In this document: piece by piece, positions 32,908 through 41,035 of the stretch
How the letters are laid out: every line of letters begins with the position of its first letter
Position numbering within the stretch: the first letter of the stretch is position 1
Source: Catalimonadaceae bacterium JC749
GTDB taxonomy: Bacteria; Bacteroidota; Bacteroidia; Cytophagales; Cyclobacteriaceae
DNA length: 64,000 nt
Reading direction: 5' to 3'
Assembly (NCBI GenBank): GCA_021730635.1
Contig: JAJNNC010000001.1
Location: 1,054,001-1,118,000 of the forward strand
Position numbers and translations under genes: made by a program
Notes under the pieces: model-generated
The model's input: the letters and a program-made list of their open reading frames with translations, nothing else
What the model was told of the DNA's origin: nothing
Database searches by the model: none

Positions 32908-33375
32908 TTATACGGCTGCAATACAGTCTATTTCTACCAAAGAATCTCCAGGTACTCCTCCGAAAACAGCCACTGTCGTACGGACAGGCGGCTTGTTGCC
33001 AAAGCGACCCCGGTAAGTTTCATTCATAGCCTTATAATCATTCAGGTCGTGGAGGTATACATTCACTTTTACTACCTTATCCATAGAAGAACCGGCGTTC
33101 TTCAGTTGTTTCTCCATTTCATTCAGCACATGCTCGGTGTGTGCTTTGATATCCCCTTCAAAGTGTGCCCCTATGCCGGCGATAAAAACAAAGCCTCCCT
33201 GTTTCACAGCACTGGAGAATAAGGGAACTTCCTGGTCGGGTACCACATCAAATACTTCTTTTTCTGTCGCTTCGTCAGCGTTTTTTGCACTAGCCTGTGC
33301 TCCTACACTAAGCCCGGCTACACCTGCCAGAGAAGCAAACATTTTTTTCAGAATAGATCTTCGTTGTGTTTTCAT
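32908..33375 (-). CDS. RidA family protein, probably Tat-exported
   Basis: RidA proteins hydrolyse reactive enamine/imine products of PLP enzymes to keto acids and ammonia. This 155-residue copy has a long N-terminal signal with a twin-arginine motif (QRRSILKKMFASLAG, cleavage likely after QASA). The RidA core follows: AVKQGGFVFIAGIGAH, TEHVLNEMEKQLKNAGSSMDKVVKVNVYLHDL, and the end RTTVAVFGGVPGDSLVEIDCIAAV. Arg in PPVRTTV is the usual catalytic Arg. It is the first gene of the operon and precedes the PLP enzyme whose product it probably processes. Export of RidA is uncommon. Confidence 0.9.
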   Translation of the reverse strand: MKTQRRSILKKMFASLAGVAGLSVGAQASAKNADEATEKEVFDVVPDQEVPLFSSAVKQGGFVFIAGIGAHFEGDIKAHTEHVLNEMEKQLKNAGSSMDKVVKVNVYLHDLNDYKAMNETYRGRFGNKPPVRTTVAVFGGVPGDSLVEIDCIAAV

Positions 33376-33750
33376 ACTATCATTTCAAAGGTTTATAGGG
33401 AGTGATTTGGTTATCTCGCTTAATTTATCATTTTTTTTCATACAATGGTGGCGTCCGCTTTAATTTTACACAGGCACTTTTTTTCGCATATATGGGGGTA
33501 GGCTTTCCATGTTCTTGATTATTGCATCGCTGGCTAGCCCATATCGTATTTCTTTGAAAAGAATTAAACAGGTGGTTTGCCCGATTTTATGCCAATTTGG
33601 CTACTTCACCTGTATTTTGAGCTATAATTAATATTCCCATAGCCATCAAAATAACCTATCATTGCCATTGTGTCCGTTAACAGTATATTTTGAAAAAATT
33701 GATGGAATACCTTTGCCCATGACAAAAAAGTATACTATAAAATCGGTTGG
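33376..33750. other. intergenic region
   Basis: About 375 bases between the convergent-side end of the DUF72 gene and the RidA start. Short open frames appear but none has a plausible start and composition. The RidA operon promoter must lie here on the minus strand. I see no hairpin terminator, no repeat and no RNA signature. Confidence 0.5.
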
Positions 33751-34476
33751 CTACCCCAGCATTGCCTGCAAGGTGGCTGCATTCCGGACAGCGTTTCCGC
33801 CTCCGTCATTATTAAAATAGACAAACACCTCTTTACCCACTGCCCGCCATTCCCAGATCCTGTCGCGCCACCATCGCAAATCATCATCCGCATATGAGCC
33901 ACCATACAAATGATGCGTATCCGGTCCGTGCATACGCACATAGACAAAAGGCGCTGTGGCTCTGAGGATGCAAGGCAAATAAGCCCCACTCATGATGCAG
34001 TAGGCCGCCTGATGCTGCTCCAGCAACTGAAAGATCTCTTCCCGGTGCCAGCTGGGGTGACGAAACTCCACCGTGGTTCGCATCCACCAGGGCAGCTTGG
34101 ATAAAAAATAGGCTAGACGTTCATAATCATATTCAAAAAGAGGAGACAACTGTACCAGCAGGACGGCTCTTTTATCCAGCAAAGCGTGCCACCCCTTGCC
34201 TATGGTGTCCAGCCATTGCTCGGGGCCATACAATCTTCGGGCATGGGTCAGCCAGCGGGGGGCTTTCACACTCATCAGAAAACCTTCCGGCAAACGCCTT
34301 TTCCAGCTCCTGAAAGTACTGATCCGGGGCCAGCGGTAGTAGCTGCTGTTAAGCTCCACAGTATGAAATCGCTGGGTGTAATAATGCAACCTTGCATGAT
34401 GCGGTATATCGTGAGGATATAAAACCCCCTGCCAGTGATCATAACTCCACCCTGAAGTGCCAATATGAATACTCAT
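33751..34476 (-). CDS. DUF72 family protein
   Basis: A TIM-barrel-like cytoplasmic protein of 241 residues, uncharacterised although widespread. Family marks include the N-terminal IHIGTSGWSYDHWQGVLYP, FHTVELNSSYYRWP, FLMSVKAPRWLTHARRL, TTVEFRHPSWHREEIF and PFVYVRMHGPDTHHLYGGSYADDDLRWW. Some relatives are thought to bind or act on nucleic-acid-like ligands, but no activity is assigned. It is isolated, with about 260 bases free on its upstream side. Confidence 0.9.
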   Translation of the reverse strand: MSIHIGTSGWSYDHWQGVLYPHDIPHHARLHYYTQRFHTVELNSSYYRWPRISTFRSWKRRLPEGFLMSVKAPRWLTHARRLYGPEQWLDTIGKGWHALLDKRAVLLVQLSPLFEYDYERLAYFLSKLPWWMRTTVEFRHPSWHREEIFQLLEQHQAAYCIMSGAYLPCILRATAPFVYVRMHGPDTHHLYGGSYADDDLRWWRDRIWEWRAVGKEVFVYFNNDGGGNAVRNAATLQAMLG

Positions 34477-34738
34477 TCAGCTTATTTTAAAAAGTTTTGT
34501 TCCTTCGAATAACATTTCCTCCACAAAAAAATAATTTCTCAGCAGATCAGGCAACGCTGCCTGTCTCCATCCACCCGGATAATGTAAAAATAGAACTCAC
34601 CGCAAGCAACCAATCTTGCCGGAAATCCTGTACTGATCAGGAAATATGAAACACAAAATACCTGCTGGCCTCTTATGATTTCTCCACAGGCGATAGCAAT
34701 TGACACTATAAACTATGACACCTTAAAAAACCAATCAT

Positions 34739-36349
34739 ATGAAAACATTACGCAAATTACTGAATGGCAGCCTCCTATCGCTCATGATTCTTTGTTTGAT
34801 AAGTTGTAATGAAGATGATGAGACGCCAGACGCTTCAGGAGAAGTAAGATTAGCTACTGATGCTTCACTGGGTGAAATTCTGGTAGATGGCAATGGCACT
34901 ACCCTTTATTATTTTACCAGAGATGTCAGCGGAGAAAGTGCTTGCTCCGGTGGTTGTTTGAGTGCCTGGCCTGTGTATTATTCGGAGAACCTAACTACAG
35001 GAACGGGATTGAACACCGCTGACTTCGGCACAATTACCCGCAGCGAGGGCGGTATGCAAACCACTTACAAAGGTTGGCCCTTGTATTACTACTCTCCTAC
35101 TTCAGACGGAAATATAGAAGCCCCTGGTGAAACCAACGGGCAGGGTGTTAACAATGTCTGGTATGTGGTAAAGCCTACCTACTCCCTAATGATTGCCGAT
35201 GCCCAGTTGGTGGGGGAGGACGGATTGAATTACAAGAGTGACTATACGGAAGGAGAAGAAGTGACCAAATTTTTTACAGACGCCATGGGGCGTACCCTCT
35301 ATAGTTTTATCAGAGACTATAAAGATGTGAATAATTTTACCCGTTCTGATTTCAGTAACGATGCTGTATGGCCGATATTCCACGTGGAAATTGAAGATCT
35401 GCCGGGTAATGTAAATGCAGACGATTTTGGAGAAATTACCGTTTTCGACCGTCAGCAACTGACCTATAAGGGATGGCCGCTCTATTATTTTGGGCAAGAT
35501 GAAGAACGAGGACAAACCAAAGGCGTTAGTTTTCCGGCACCTGGTGTGTGGCCTATTGTTAATACTAATGTGACAGAAGCACCCCTGGCGCCTACCGTTC
35601 AAACTGCGAACAATGAAACGTTGGGCAGTATTCTCACCGATACCCAAGGTCGTACACTTTATTACTTTACCCGTGATCATGACGGAACCAATCATTGTTC
35701 GGGTGGTTGTGCCGGTGCCTGGCCGGTCTTTTTCACGGAGGAAATCAGACTACCCACAGGAAGCACCTTAAACGCGGATGATTTCAGCAGTATTACTCTT
35801 TCTGACGGAACCACTGAACAAACCACTTACAAAGGATGGCCGCTCTATTATTTTGCACCCAATGGAGATGGCGAGATCGAAGCACCTGGTGAAACTGCCG
35901 GAGAAGGGGCAAACAATGTATGGTATGTGGCCAAACCGGGTTATTCTCTGATGATTGCCGATGCTCAACTGGTAGGGCATGACGGAAAAAATTACAAAAG
36001 CGATTACACAGAGGGAGAAGAGGTTACTAAATATTTTACAGATGCCAACGGTCGTACGCTTTACATCTTCATCAATGATAGCAAGGATACCAACAATTTT
36101 ACCAATGGTGACCCTGGTCACGATGCGGTCTGGCCTATCTTTTATGTAGCGCTGACAGAACTTCCCAGCGCCATGAATCCGGAAGACTTTGGAGAAATCA
36201 CCGTACTGGGAGAACCACAACTTACTTACAGAGGATGGCCCCTCTATTACTTTGGGCAAGATGAAGCACGGGGAGAAAACAAAGGCATCAGCTTCCCGGC
36301 ACCTGGTGTGTGGCCCATTGCCAATTTTGATACGCCGGCGGCACAATAA
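34739..36349 (+). CDS. lipoprotein with duplicated Yx(FWY)xxD repeats (PF03640/COG4315 type)
   Basis: Surface or periplasmic lipoprotein of 536 residues (lipobox LISC, Cys23). The mature protein is built of two large units, about 33-275 and 285-530, that are strongly similar along their whole length. Each contains two short COG4315-type motifs: one with a CSGGC cysteine pair (TLYYFTRD...CSGGC...AWPV) and one without cysteines (FTDAMGRTLYSFIRD). Each unit ends in QLTYKGWPLYYFGQDE or its near-copy and SFPAPGVWPI. Proteins of the family are small; this fourfold form is large. Function unknown; relatives have been linked to redox or metal stress, which I cannot confirm here. It is monocistronic. 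Confidence 0.88.
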   Translation: MKTLRKLLNGSLLSLMILCLISCNEDDETPDASGEVRLATDASLGEILVDGNGTTLYYFTRDVSGESACSGGCLSAWPVYYSENLTTGTGLNTADFGTITRSEGGMQTTYKGWPLYYYSPTSDGNIEAPGETNGQGVNNVWYVVKPTYSLMIADAQLVGEDGLNYKSDYTEGEEVTKFFTDAMGRTLYSFIRDYKDVNNFTRSDFSNDAVWPIFHVEIEDLPGNVNADDFGEITVFDRQQLTYKGWPLYYFGQDEERGQTKGVSFPAPGVWPIVNTNVTEAPLAPTVQTANNETLGSILTDTQGRTLYYFTRDHDGTNHCSGGCAGAWPVFFTEEIRLPTGSTLNADDFSSITLSDGTTEQTTYKGWPLYYFAPNGDGEIEAPGETAGEGANNVWYVAKPGYSLMIADAQLVGHDGKNYKSDYTEGEEVTKYFTDANGRTLYIFINDSKDTNNFTNGDPGHDAVWPIFYVALTELPSAMNPEDFGEITVLGEPQLTYRGWPLYYFGQDEARGENKGISFPAPGVWPIANFDTPAAQ

Positions 36350-36578
36350 TACACTGTGTGTTAAGTCAGCAGGTACTGAGCATTCCATCAGTATTTGCTG
36401 GCCTGCACATAAAATATGTTCCCATGACTATGATCTGTTTTTGTTGCTTCTCTGAAAGGGTATCAGTGGCTTATGATAGGTTTCTCTTGCTAAAAACTTC
36501 ATTTGCTTTTTACACTGGTCACACAAACAATTCCCTGTACTAACTCCTTTATTATATTTCACCTTTTATGATTAAAGT

Positions 36579-37625
36579 ATGAAATATAATGTCTTAGGCA
36601 ATACGGGTTTACTGGTTTCTGAATTGTGTCTGGGAACCATGACTTTCGGAGGACGAGGCTACTGGACAGCCATTGGCAAACTGGAACAGGAACCGGTCAA
36701 TCAGTTGGTAAAACGCTCCGTGGAGGCTGGTATTAATTTTATAGATACCGCTAATGTGTATTCGGAAGGGCTTTCAGAAGAAATGACTGGGAAAGCCATT
36801 CGTGACCTGGGCTTAAAGCGGGATGAACTCGTGCTGGCCACTAAAGTCAGAGGCCAAATGGGCGAAGGCCCCAACCAAACCGGTTTGAGCCGGGGCCATA
36901 TTATGCAGCAGGTAGAAGAGAGCCTGCGCCGCCTCAACACCGATTATATTGATTTGTATCAGATTCACGGGTTTGACCCCTGGACACCCCTGGAAGAAAC
37001 CGTAAGAGCATTGGACGATATAGTGAGAAGTGGCAAGGTGCGGTATGTAGGTTGTAGTAATCTGGCTGCCTGGCATCTTATGAAAGCATTGGGTTATGCT
37101 GAATATCATCATCTGGCTAAGTTTGTTTCTCTGCAAGCCTATTATACCATTGCCGGCCGTGATCTGGAAAGAGAAATTGTTCCGCTGCTGCTGGATCAGA
37201 AAATAGGGTTGATGGTATGGAGCCCCCTGGCTGGTGGTTTGCTCAGTGGTAAATATAAACGTGACCAGGAAGGACCAGAAGGATCGCGACGGGTAGAATT
37301 TGACTTTCCCCCGGTCAACAAGGAAAAAGCGTTCGACATTCTGGATGTGATGTATCCTATGGCTGAAGAAAAAGGCATCAGCGTGGCCCGCCTGGCCCTG
37401 GCCTGGCTGCTGCACCAGCAAGCTGTCACTACGGTCATCATTGGTGCCAAGAAGATGTCGCAACTGGAAGATAATCTGAAAGCAGTAGAGATAAGCTTAA
37501 GCGAGTCTGACCTGCAAAAATTAGACGAAGTGAGCAAATTGTCTCCGGAATATCCCGGATGGATGTACGAGCGCCAGGGCAGAGACCGTAAAAAGCAAAG
37601 TGAGATACTAGGTAAACAACACTGA
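36579..37625 (+). CDS. aldo/keto reductase
   Basis: NADPH-dependent oxidoreductase with the TIM-barrel fold, 348 residues. The catalytic tetrad is visible: Asp and Tyr in NFIDTANVYSEG, Lys in LVLATKVRGQMGEG and His in IDLYQIHGFD. The cofactor region is VVTACWCS-free but shows the typical WSPLAGGLLSGKYKR and the C-terminal IIGAKKMSQLEDNLKAVEI (2'-phosphate binding). Length and order match the YghZ/Gas-like AKR clade; the substrate, a carbonyl compound, is unknown. It is followed by a hairpin terminator and has no operon partner. Confidence 0.92.
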   Translation: MKYNVLGNTGLLVSELCLGTMTFGGRGYWTAIGKLEQEPVNQLVKRSVEAGINFIDTANVYSEGLSEEMTGKAIRDLGLKRDELVLATKVRGQMGEGPNQTGLSRGHIMQQVEESLRRLNTDYIDLYQIHGFDPWTPLEETVRALDDIVRSGKVRYVGCSNLAAWHLMKALGYAEYHHLAKFVSLQAYYTIAGRDLEREIVPLLLDQKIGLMVWSPLAGGLLSGKYKRDQEGPEGSRRVEFDFPPVNKEKAFDILDVMYPMAEEKGISVARLALAWLLHQQAVTTVIIGAKKMSQLEDNLKAVEISLSESDLQKLDEVSKLSPEYPGWMYERQGRDRKKQSEILGKQH

Positions 37626-37636
37626 TGCATCTTGAC

Positions 37637-37667
37637 AAAAGCGCTGATCTTTGAGGTTGGCGCTTTT
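37637..37667. terminator. probable bidirectional terminator
   Basis: AAAAGCGC at 37637-37644 is inverted as GCGCTTTT at 37660-37667, and G-T pairs can extend the stem into the 15-base loop. The A-run on one side and T-run on the other serve both the aldo/keto reductase gene and the convergent TMEM175-like gene. Confidence 0.6.
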
Positions 37668-37715
37668 CGCTTCTACCGAGTGCTGATTTATCATTAATGT
37701 TTGGCTCAAAAACAA

Positions 37716-38489
37716 CTACTCTAAGACTACTTCCGACAGGGGTTTCTCTTTCTCCAGCCACCGGTTCACGGTCCAGACCAACGGACCTACTATAAAATAA
37801 ATTAACCCTCCTACGATGGCCAGCCAAGGCATGGTAACCATTGCCGTAAACACCACTAATATAGATACGCAACCTACCCCTGCCTGTACAGAGAACATAT
37901 ATATGCTTCGTCTGGTAAGCCAGTATTCCATAGGGGATAAGGATGGTGTTTGTTTGCTATGCAAGGCATGTTTGTAGAGTAGGGCAAAAGTCAGCATCAG
38001 GGTCACATACCCTCCACTATAAATACACATGATAGTAGGCAGCGTTTCCCAACCCATGACCGAGGTCACTAAAGTATGAAAACCAGATGAATCAAAATCT
38101 ATACCTAGCAATATCATCAATACGTACCCTGCATAACGCAACAAGAAGCCAAGGATAAATTTTAAGGGATATACATAAAACAACACAACTAACAGCAGAA
38201 AAGCGTTCAGCACAATGGTTGTGGTATCCCGAAGGTTATACCGGCAAAAATACAGGTAATGCTGGTACCAGATCAGCATGATCACCGCGGTGCTTAAGAG
38301 AAAAGATAACAATTCATTCGTAAACTGAATGAGCTCTTCTGCCGTTTTGGGAGTCTGAGGAGAAATAAGCAAAAGGGTAATGGACAAAGCAAAAACACCA
38401 TCGCTCAATTGCTCCAGCCTTGAAGAGGTGGCCACCCGAAAGGTAAAAAAACTCTCTCCTATGTGCTGCTGTTTCAGATAATTTCTCAT
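37716..38489 (-). CDS. TMEM175-like (DUF1211) potassium channel family protein
   Basis: Membrane protein of 257 residues with about six helices. The first helix carries the family signature RLEQLSDGVFALSITLLLI (RxxxFSDGVFA, here Leu for the first Phe), known from TMEM175 potassium channels whose pore is lined by this helix. Bacterial members have six helices per subunit and work as tetramers. A transport role is inferred from the family. It is 22 bases downstream of a DUF2306 gene on the same strand, so the two may be co-transcribed. Confidence 0.87.
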   Translation of the reverse strand: MRNYLKQQHIGESFFTFRVATSSRLEQLSDGVFALSITLLLISPQTPKTAEELIQFTNELLSFLLSTAVIMLIWYQHYLYFCRYNLRDTTTIVLNAFLLLVVLFYVYPLKFILGFLLRYAGYVLMILLGIDFDSSGFHTLVTSVMGWETLPTIMCIYSGGYVTLMLTFALLYKHALHSKQTPSLSPMEYWLTRRSIYMFSVQAGVGCVSILVVFTAMVTMPWLAIVGGLIYFIVGPLVWTVNRWLEKEKPLSEVVLE

Positions 38490-38511
38490 GGAAGGGATTT
38501 ACTAAAGGCAT

Positions 38512-39006
38512 CTATTTTGAGGCAGTCAACAGCAGGCGAAATCTTTTCTGCCACCGCTTCTGGTATTTGCGAAACAAAAGGCTGGCCACCAGCATAGCCC
38601 CAAAGGTGGCTATACCCAGCATACCAAAAAAAGGAGTGTCAGGAATACGAGTGATCATCTCAGAAATAAAAGCAGCATACAGTCCAATCACAGACCAGTA
38701 CATAAAACTAAAATGCAAACTGATCCAGTGGACTGGTTTTTTAACTATCACCGGAACCATCCCTGCCGCCAGCGTAGCCAAACTGATGATGGCAGCAACA
38801 TGAAAAATGCCAAATCTGCCAAAAAGGCCATACAAGCCAAAAGCTGTTATGTTTACCACAACCATCATGACAGCATAGGCATACCCTGTTTGTTTATGGA
38901 GTGGTGTCCCTTTCTCCGCCACCAAAACGAAAGTACCCAGCAGCAGCGAAAGAACCGCTGCTACAACATGGATCCATCCTACCGGACTGTGAATCAGTTG
39001 GTTCAT
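38512..39006 (-). CDS. DUF2306 membrane protein
   Basis: Small polytopic membrane protein of 164 residues with four predicted helices (WIHVVAAVLSLLLGTFVLV; YAVMMVVVNITAFGLYG; VAAIISLATLAAGMVPVIV; MLGIATFGAMLVASLLF). The first helix and following GTPLHKQTGYAYAVMM match DUF2306, in which histidines in the membrane part suggest haem or metal binding; function unknown. It precedes the TMEM175-like gene by 22 bases and follows a small HTH regulator by 33 bases, so regulator, DUF2306 and channel may be one operon. A longer relative is at 51145. Confidence 0.85.
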   Translation of the reverse strand: MNQLIHSPVGWIHVVAAVLSLLLGTFVLVAEKGTPLHKQTGYAYAVMMVVVNITAFGLYGLFGRFGIFHVAAIISLATLAAGMVPVIVKKPVHWISLHFSFMYWSVIGLYAAFISEMITRIPDTPFFGMLGIATFGAMLVASLLFRKYQKRWQKRFRLLLTASK

Positions 39007-39039
39007 CTTAAAGCAATTGGGGTGTGTAATACGATTGAT

Positions 39040-39345
39040 TCAGGCTTTTTTGGGCTTCGCATGGATATAAGTTTTGAGGGCATGGACATAGGCTTCGAAG
39101 GCATTTACCCCTTGCCGGGTAATTTTACACTGCGTGAGGGGATAGTTATCCTTAAAACTTTTCTGTACTTCTATATAGCCAGCCTCTTTCAACTTATTGA
39201 TTTGCACGCTCAGATTACCGGCTGTCGCTCCTGTTTTCTCTTTGAGGTAAGTGAATTCAGCTTCCTCTACCCCTATCAACAAGGAAATGACTGCCAGCCG
39301 TAGTTGAGAATGCAATATGGGGTCCAGAGACTTAAACTCGCTCAT
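39040..39345 (-). CDS. winged-helix transcriptional regulator (HTH_34 type)
   Basis: A 101-residue ArsR/MarR-like winged-helix protein: DPILHSQLRLAVISLLIGVEEAEFTYLKEKTGATAGNLSVQINKLKEAGYIEVQKSF. It has the short form seen in Bacteroidota regulators paired with a membrane protein. No metal-binding cysteines are present. Its start overlaps the end of the upstream membrane-protein gene by 14 bases, so the two are translated in tandem, and a perfect 14-bp palindrome lies in front of the pair. Confidence 0.9.
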   Translation of the reverse strand: MSEFKSLDPILHSQLRLAVISLLIGVEEAEFTYLKEKTGATAGNLSVQINKLKEAGYIEVQKSFKDNYPLTQCKITRQGVNAFEAYVHALKTYIHAKPKKA

Positions 39346-39925
39346 GACGATAACTGGCTTTCAGCAGGTATCCTGGAATTAAATAACTCACCAGCGTTGT
39401 CAGCGCCATCAGCAGTAACTGAACAGGAAAGCTCACGAAAAAGGCGACCACCGCAAGTATCCAGCAGGCGGCACCCCCTATGATCAAGGGTTTGAAACGA
39501 AACAAGCTACCAGAGGTAAAAGTAGCTACCCCATAGAGAGCAATGAGTATGGGGTAGGCTGCCTGAAAACCGATCTTGAAGCCTCCCCCTATCAACGTGA
39601 TCACAATGGCGATGAAGATGGCAAACCAGAAACTTGCCATAAATCGGCTTATATAGGTCTTTACCCGTTCCTTTCTGCTTCTCCGGTTTACCTGGTAAAC
39701 AGTGCCAATGACTCCTACCAGCATAAGCAGCCACACGATGTAGGGATGAGGATAGTGTAAAACATAACCCAGCACATAATGCCCCAGACTAGCCACCAGG
39801 ACCAACCAGCCCCAAAGCAGGTAAAAAAACCCATCGTCACGCACTTCATTTTTAGCCTCCTGAATCATGCGCTGGATAATATCCCATGATTCTAATTCTG
39901 TCAAAGAAGATTCCTTGGTTGTCAT
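39332..39925 (-). CDS. membrane protein paired with HTH regulator
   Basis: A 197-residue protein with a soluble N-terminus (ESWDIIQRMIQEAKNEVRDDGFFYLLWGWLVL) and about five membrane helices. The opening is characteristic of Bacteroidota membrane proteins encoded just before HTH_34 regulators; no biochemical role is known to me. ATG at 39925 is preferred over the in-frame TTG at 39934. It overlaps the regulator gene by 14 bases, and the divergent neighbour is an ECF sigma factor. The membrane protein may sense or sequester the regulator, which is inference. Confidence 0.75.
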   Translation of the reverse strand: MTTKESSLTELESWDIIQRMIQEAKNEVRDDGFFYLLWGWLVLVASLGHYVLGYVLHYPHPYIVWLLMLVGVIGTVYQVNRRSRKERVKTYISRFMASFWFAIFIAIVITLIGGGFKIGFQAAYPILIALYGVATFTSGSLFRFKPLIIGGAACWILAVVAFFVSFPVQLLLMALTTLVSYLIPGYLLKASYRHERV

Positions 39926-39943
39926 AGCGAACAATTTAAGTTT

Positions 39944-39957
39944 GTAAACTAGTTTAC
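39944..39957. promoter_or_regulatory. perfect palindrome between divergent genes (candidate operator)
   Basis: GTAAACTAGTTTAC is a perfect 14-bp palindrome, 19 bases upstream of the membrane-protein ATG and 85 bases upstream of the divergent sigma factor ATG. A related, imperfect ATAAACT...AGTTATA follows at about 39961-39980. It is a good candidate site for the HTH_34 regulator. Confidence 0.5.
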
Positions 39958-40041
39958 ATTATAAACTAAATTAAGTTATAAATTATTTTCAAACAAGCAT
40001 CTTTGCAATTTTTTTTTCGTTTACTCGTCTATACCCCTATT

Positions 40042-40620
40042 ATGGAAGCAATCACTATTACCGGTTTACTGCAACACCAGAATAACGAAATAGCGGATAC
40101 TGTACGCAAAGAGCGACGTCGTCTGTTAAATTTTATTCAACAGCGTATTCCAGACCGGGAAGAGGCCGAAGATATTTTACAGGATGTGTTTTACCAATTT
40201 ACAGAGGCTTACCGAACCATCAACAAAATTGAGCGGGTCACTGCCTGGCTGTTTACGGTAGCCCGCAATAAAATTACAGACCGTTACCGCAAAAAGAAGC
40301 CGGAAGCTTTTAGCCGAAAGCCCTTTTATGCAGACGATGATGGCGACACGCCTTTACGGCTGGAAGATATACTTCCCAGTCTGTCAGATGATCCGGCCAA
40401 CGAACTTCTGCGCAATACCATATGGCACGCCATAGAAGAAGCCTTGGAAGAGCTCCCGGACGAACAGCGAGAGGTTTTTGTGATGCATGAATTTGAGGAC
40501 CTGAGCTTCAAAGAAATGAGTGCCCTTACCAAGGTACCGGTCAATACGTTACTTTCCCGGAAGCGTTACGCCATCCTATACCTGAGAAAGCGGTTACAGG
40601 TATTGTACGATGAGCTCTGA
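40042..40620 (+). CDS. RNA polymerase ECF sigma-70 factor (orphan)
   Basis: ECF sigma factor of 192 residues from the ATG at 40042; the in-frame TTG at 40003 would add hydrophobic residues that do not fit the family. Region 2 (about 30-100, RRLLNFIQQRIPDREEAEDILQDVFYQFTEAYR) and region 4 (about 130-185, LEELPDEQREVFVMHEFEDLSFKEMSALTKVPVNTLLSRKRYAILYLRKRLQ) are complete. The region 2.4 stretch (ARNKITDRYRKKKP) is also clear. No FecR or other anti-sigma gene is next to it; the following small membrane protein (67 bases downstream) is the only candidate partner. Confidence 0.93.
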   Translation: MEAITITGLLQHQNNEIADTVRKERRRLLNFIQQRIPDREEAEDILQDVFYQFTEAYRTINKIERVTAWLFTVARNKITDRYRKKKPEAFSRKPFYADDDGDTPLRLEDILPSLSDDPANELLRNTIWHAIEEALEELPDEQREVFVMHEFEDLSFKEMSALTKVPVNTLLSRKRYAILYLRKRLQVLYDEL

Positions 40621-40686
40621 CGGGTAGCGTAGTATTATGGCTAACTGTTCTCCCCTTTTGCATCGGACATCTCAAATAAACATAAG

Positions 40687-41034
40687 ATGAAAAAATTTTG
40701 GATTGTAAAAATAGTGCTTTTCGGAGCTTTTGCATTACTGGCGTTGGGTCTGTTGGTGATGCTATTGTGGAACTGGCTGGTTCCTGTTTTATTCAAGGGT
40801 GTTCCCATCAACTTATGGCAGGCAATGGGTCTGTTGGTTTTATCCAGAATTCTGTTTGGTGGTTTCGGCGGCGGAGGATGGGGGCACGGCTCTCACCATC
40901 GGAAAAGCACCTGGCGTGAGAAATTTAACCAAAAATGGTCCGGCATGACCCCCGAAGAAAAAGAACGTTTCAAGCACAGCTTCGGACGGTGCCGTAAATT
41001 CCACCAACAAAAAGAGCAGGAAGTAATGGCCTAG
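40687..41034 (+). CDS. small glycine/histidine-rich membrane protein
   Basis: A 115-residue protein with two membrane helices (about 5-30 and 45-62), then a glycine- and histidine-rich turn (GGFGGGGWGHGSHHRK) and a charged tail (MTPEEKERFKHSFGRCRKFHQQKEQ). I do not recognise a named family; similar proteins are encoded behind ECF sigma genes in other Bacteroidota, as I recall. The tail recalls Spy/CpxP-like sequences only loosely. It may be an anti-sigma-like or metal-binding envelope protein, which is speculative. Confidence 0.75.
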   Translation: MKKFWIVKIVLFGAFALLALGLLVMLLWNWLVPVLFKGVPINLWQAMGLLVLSRILFGGFGGGGWGHGSHHRKSTWREKFNQKWSGMTPEEKERFKHSFGRCRKFHQQKEQEVMA

Positions 41035-41035
41035 C

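Noticed and set aside
35186-36388. Long minus-strand frames across the COG4315-type lipoprotein
   Set aside because: They mirror the repeat structure of the real gene on the plus strand and have no own motif.
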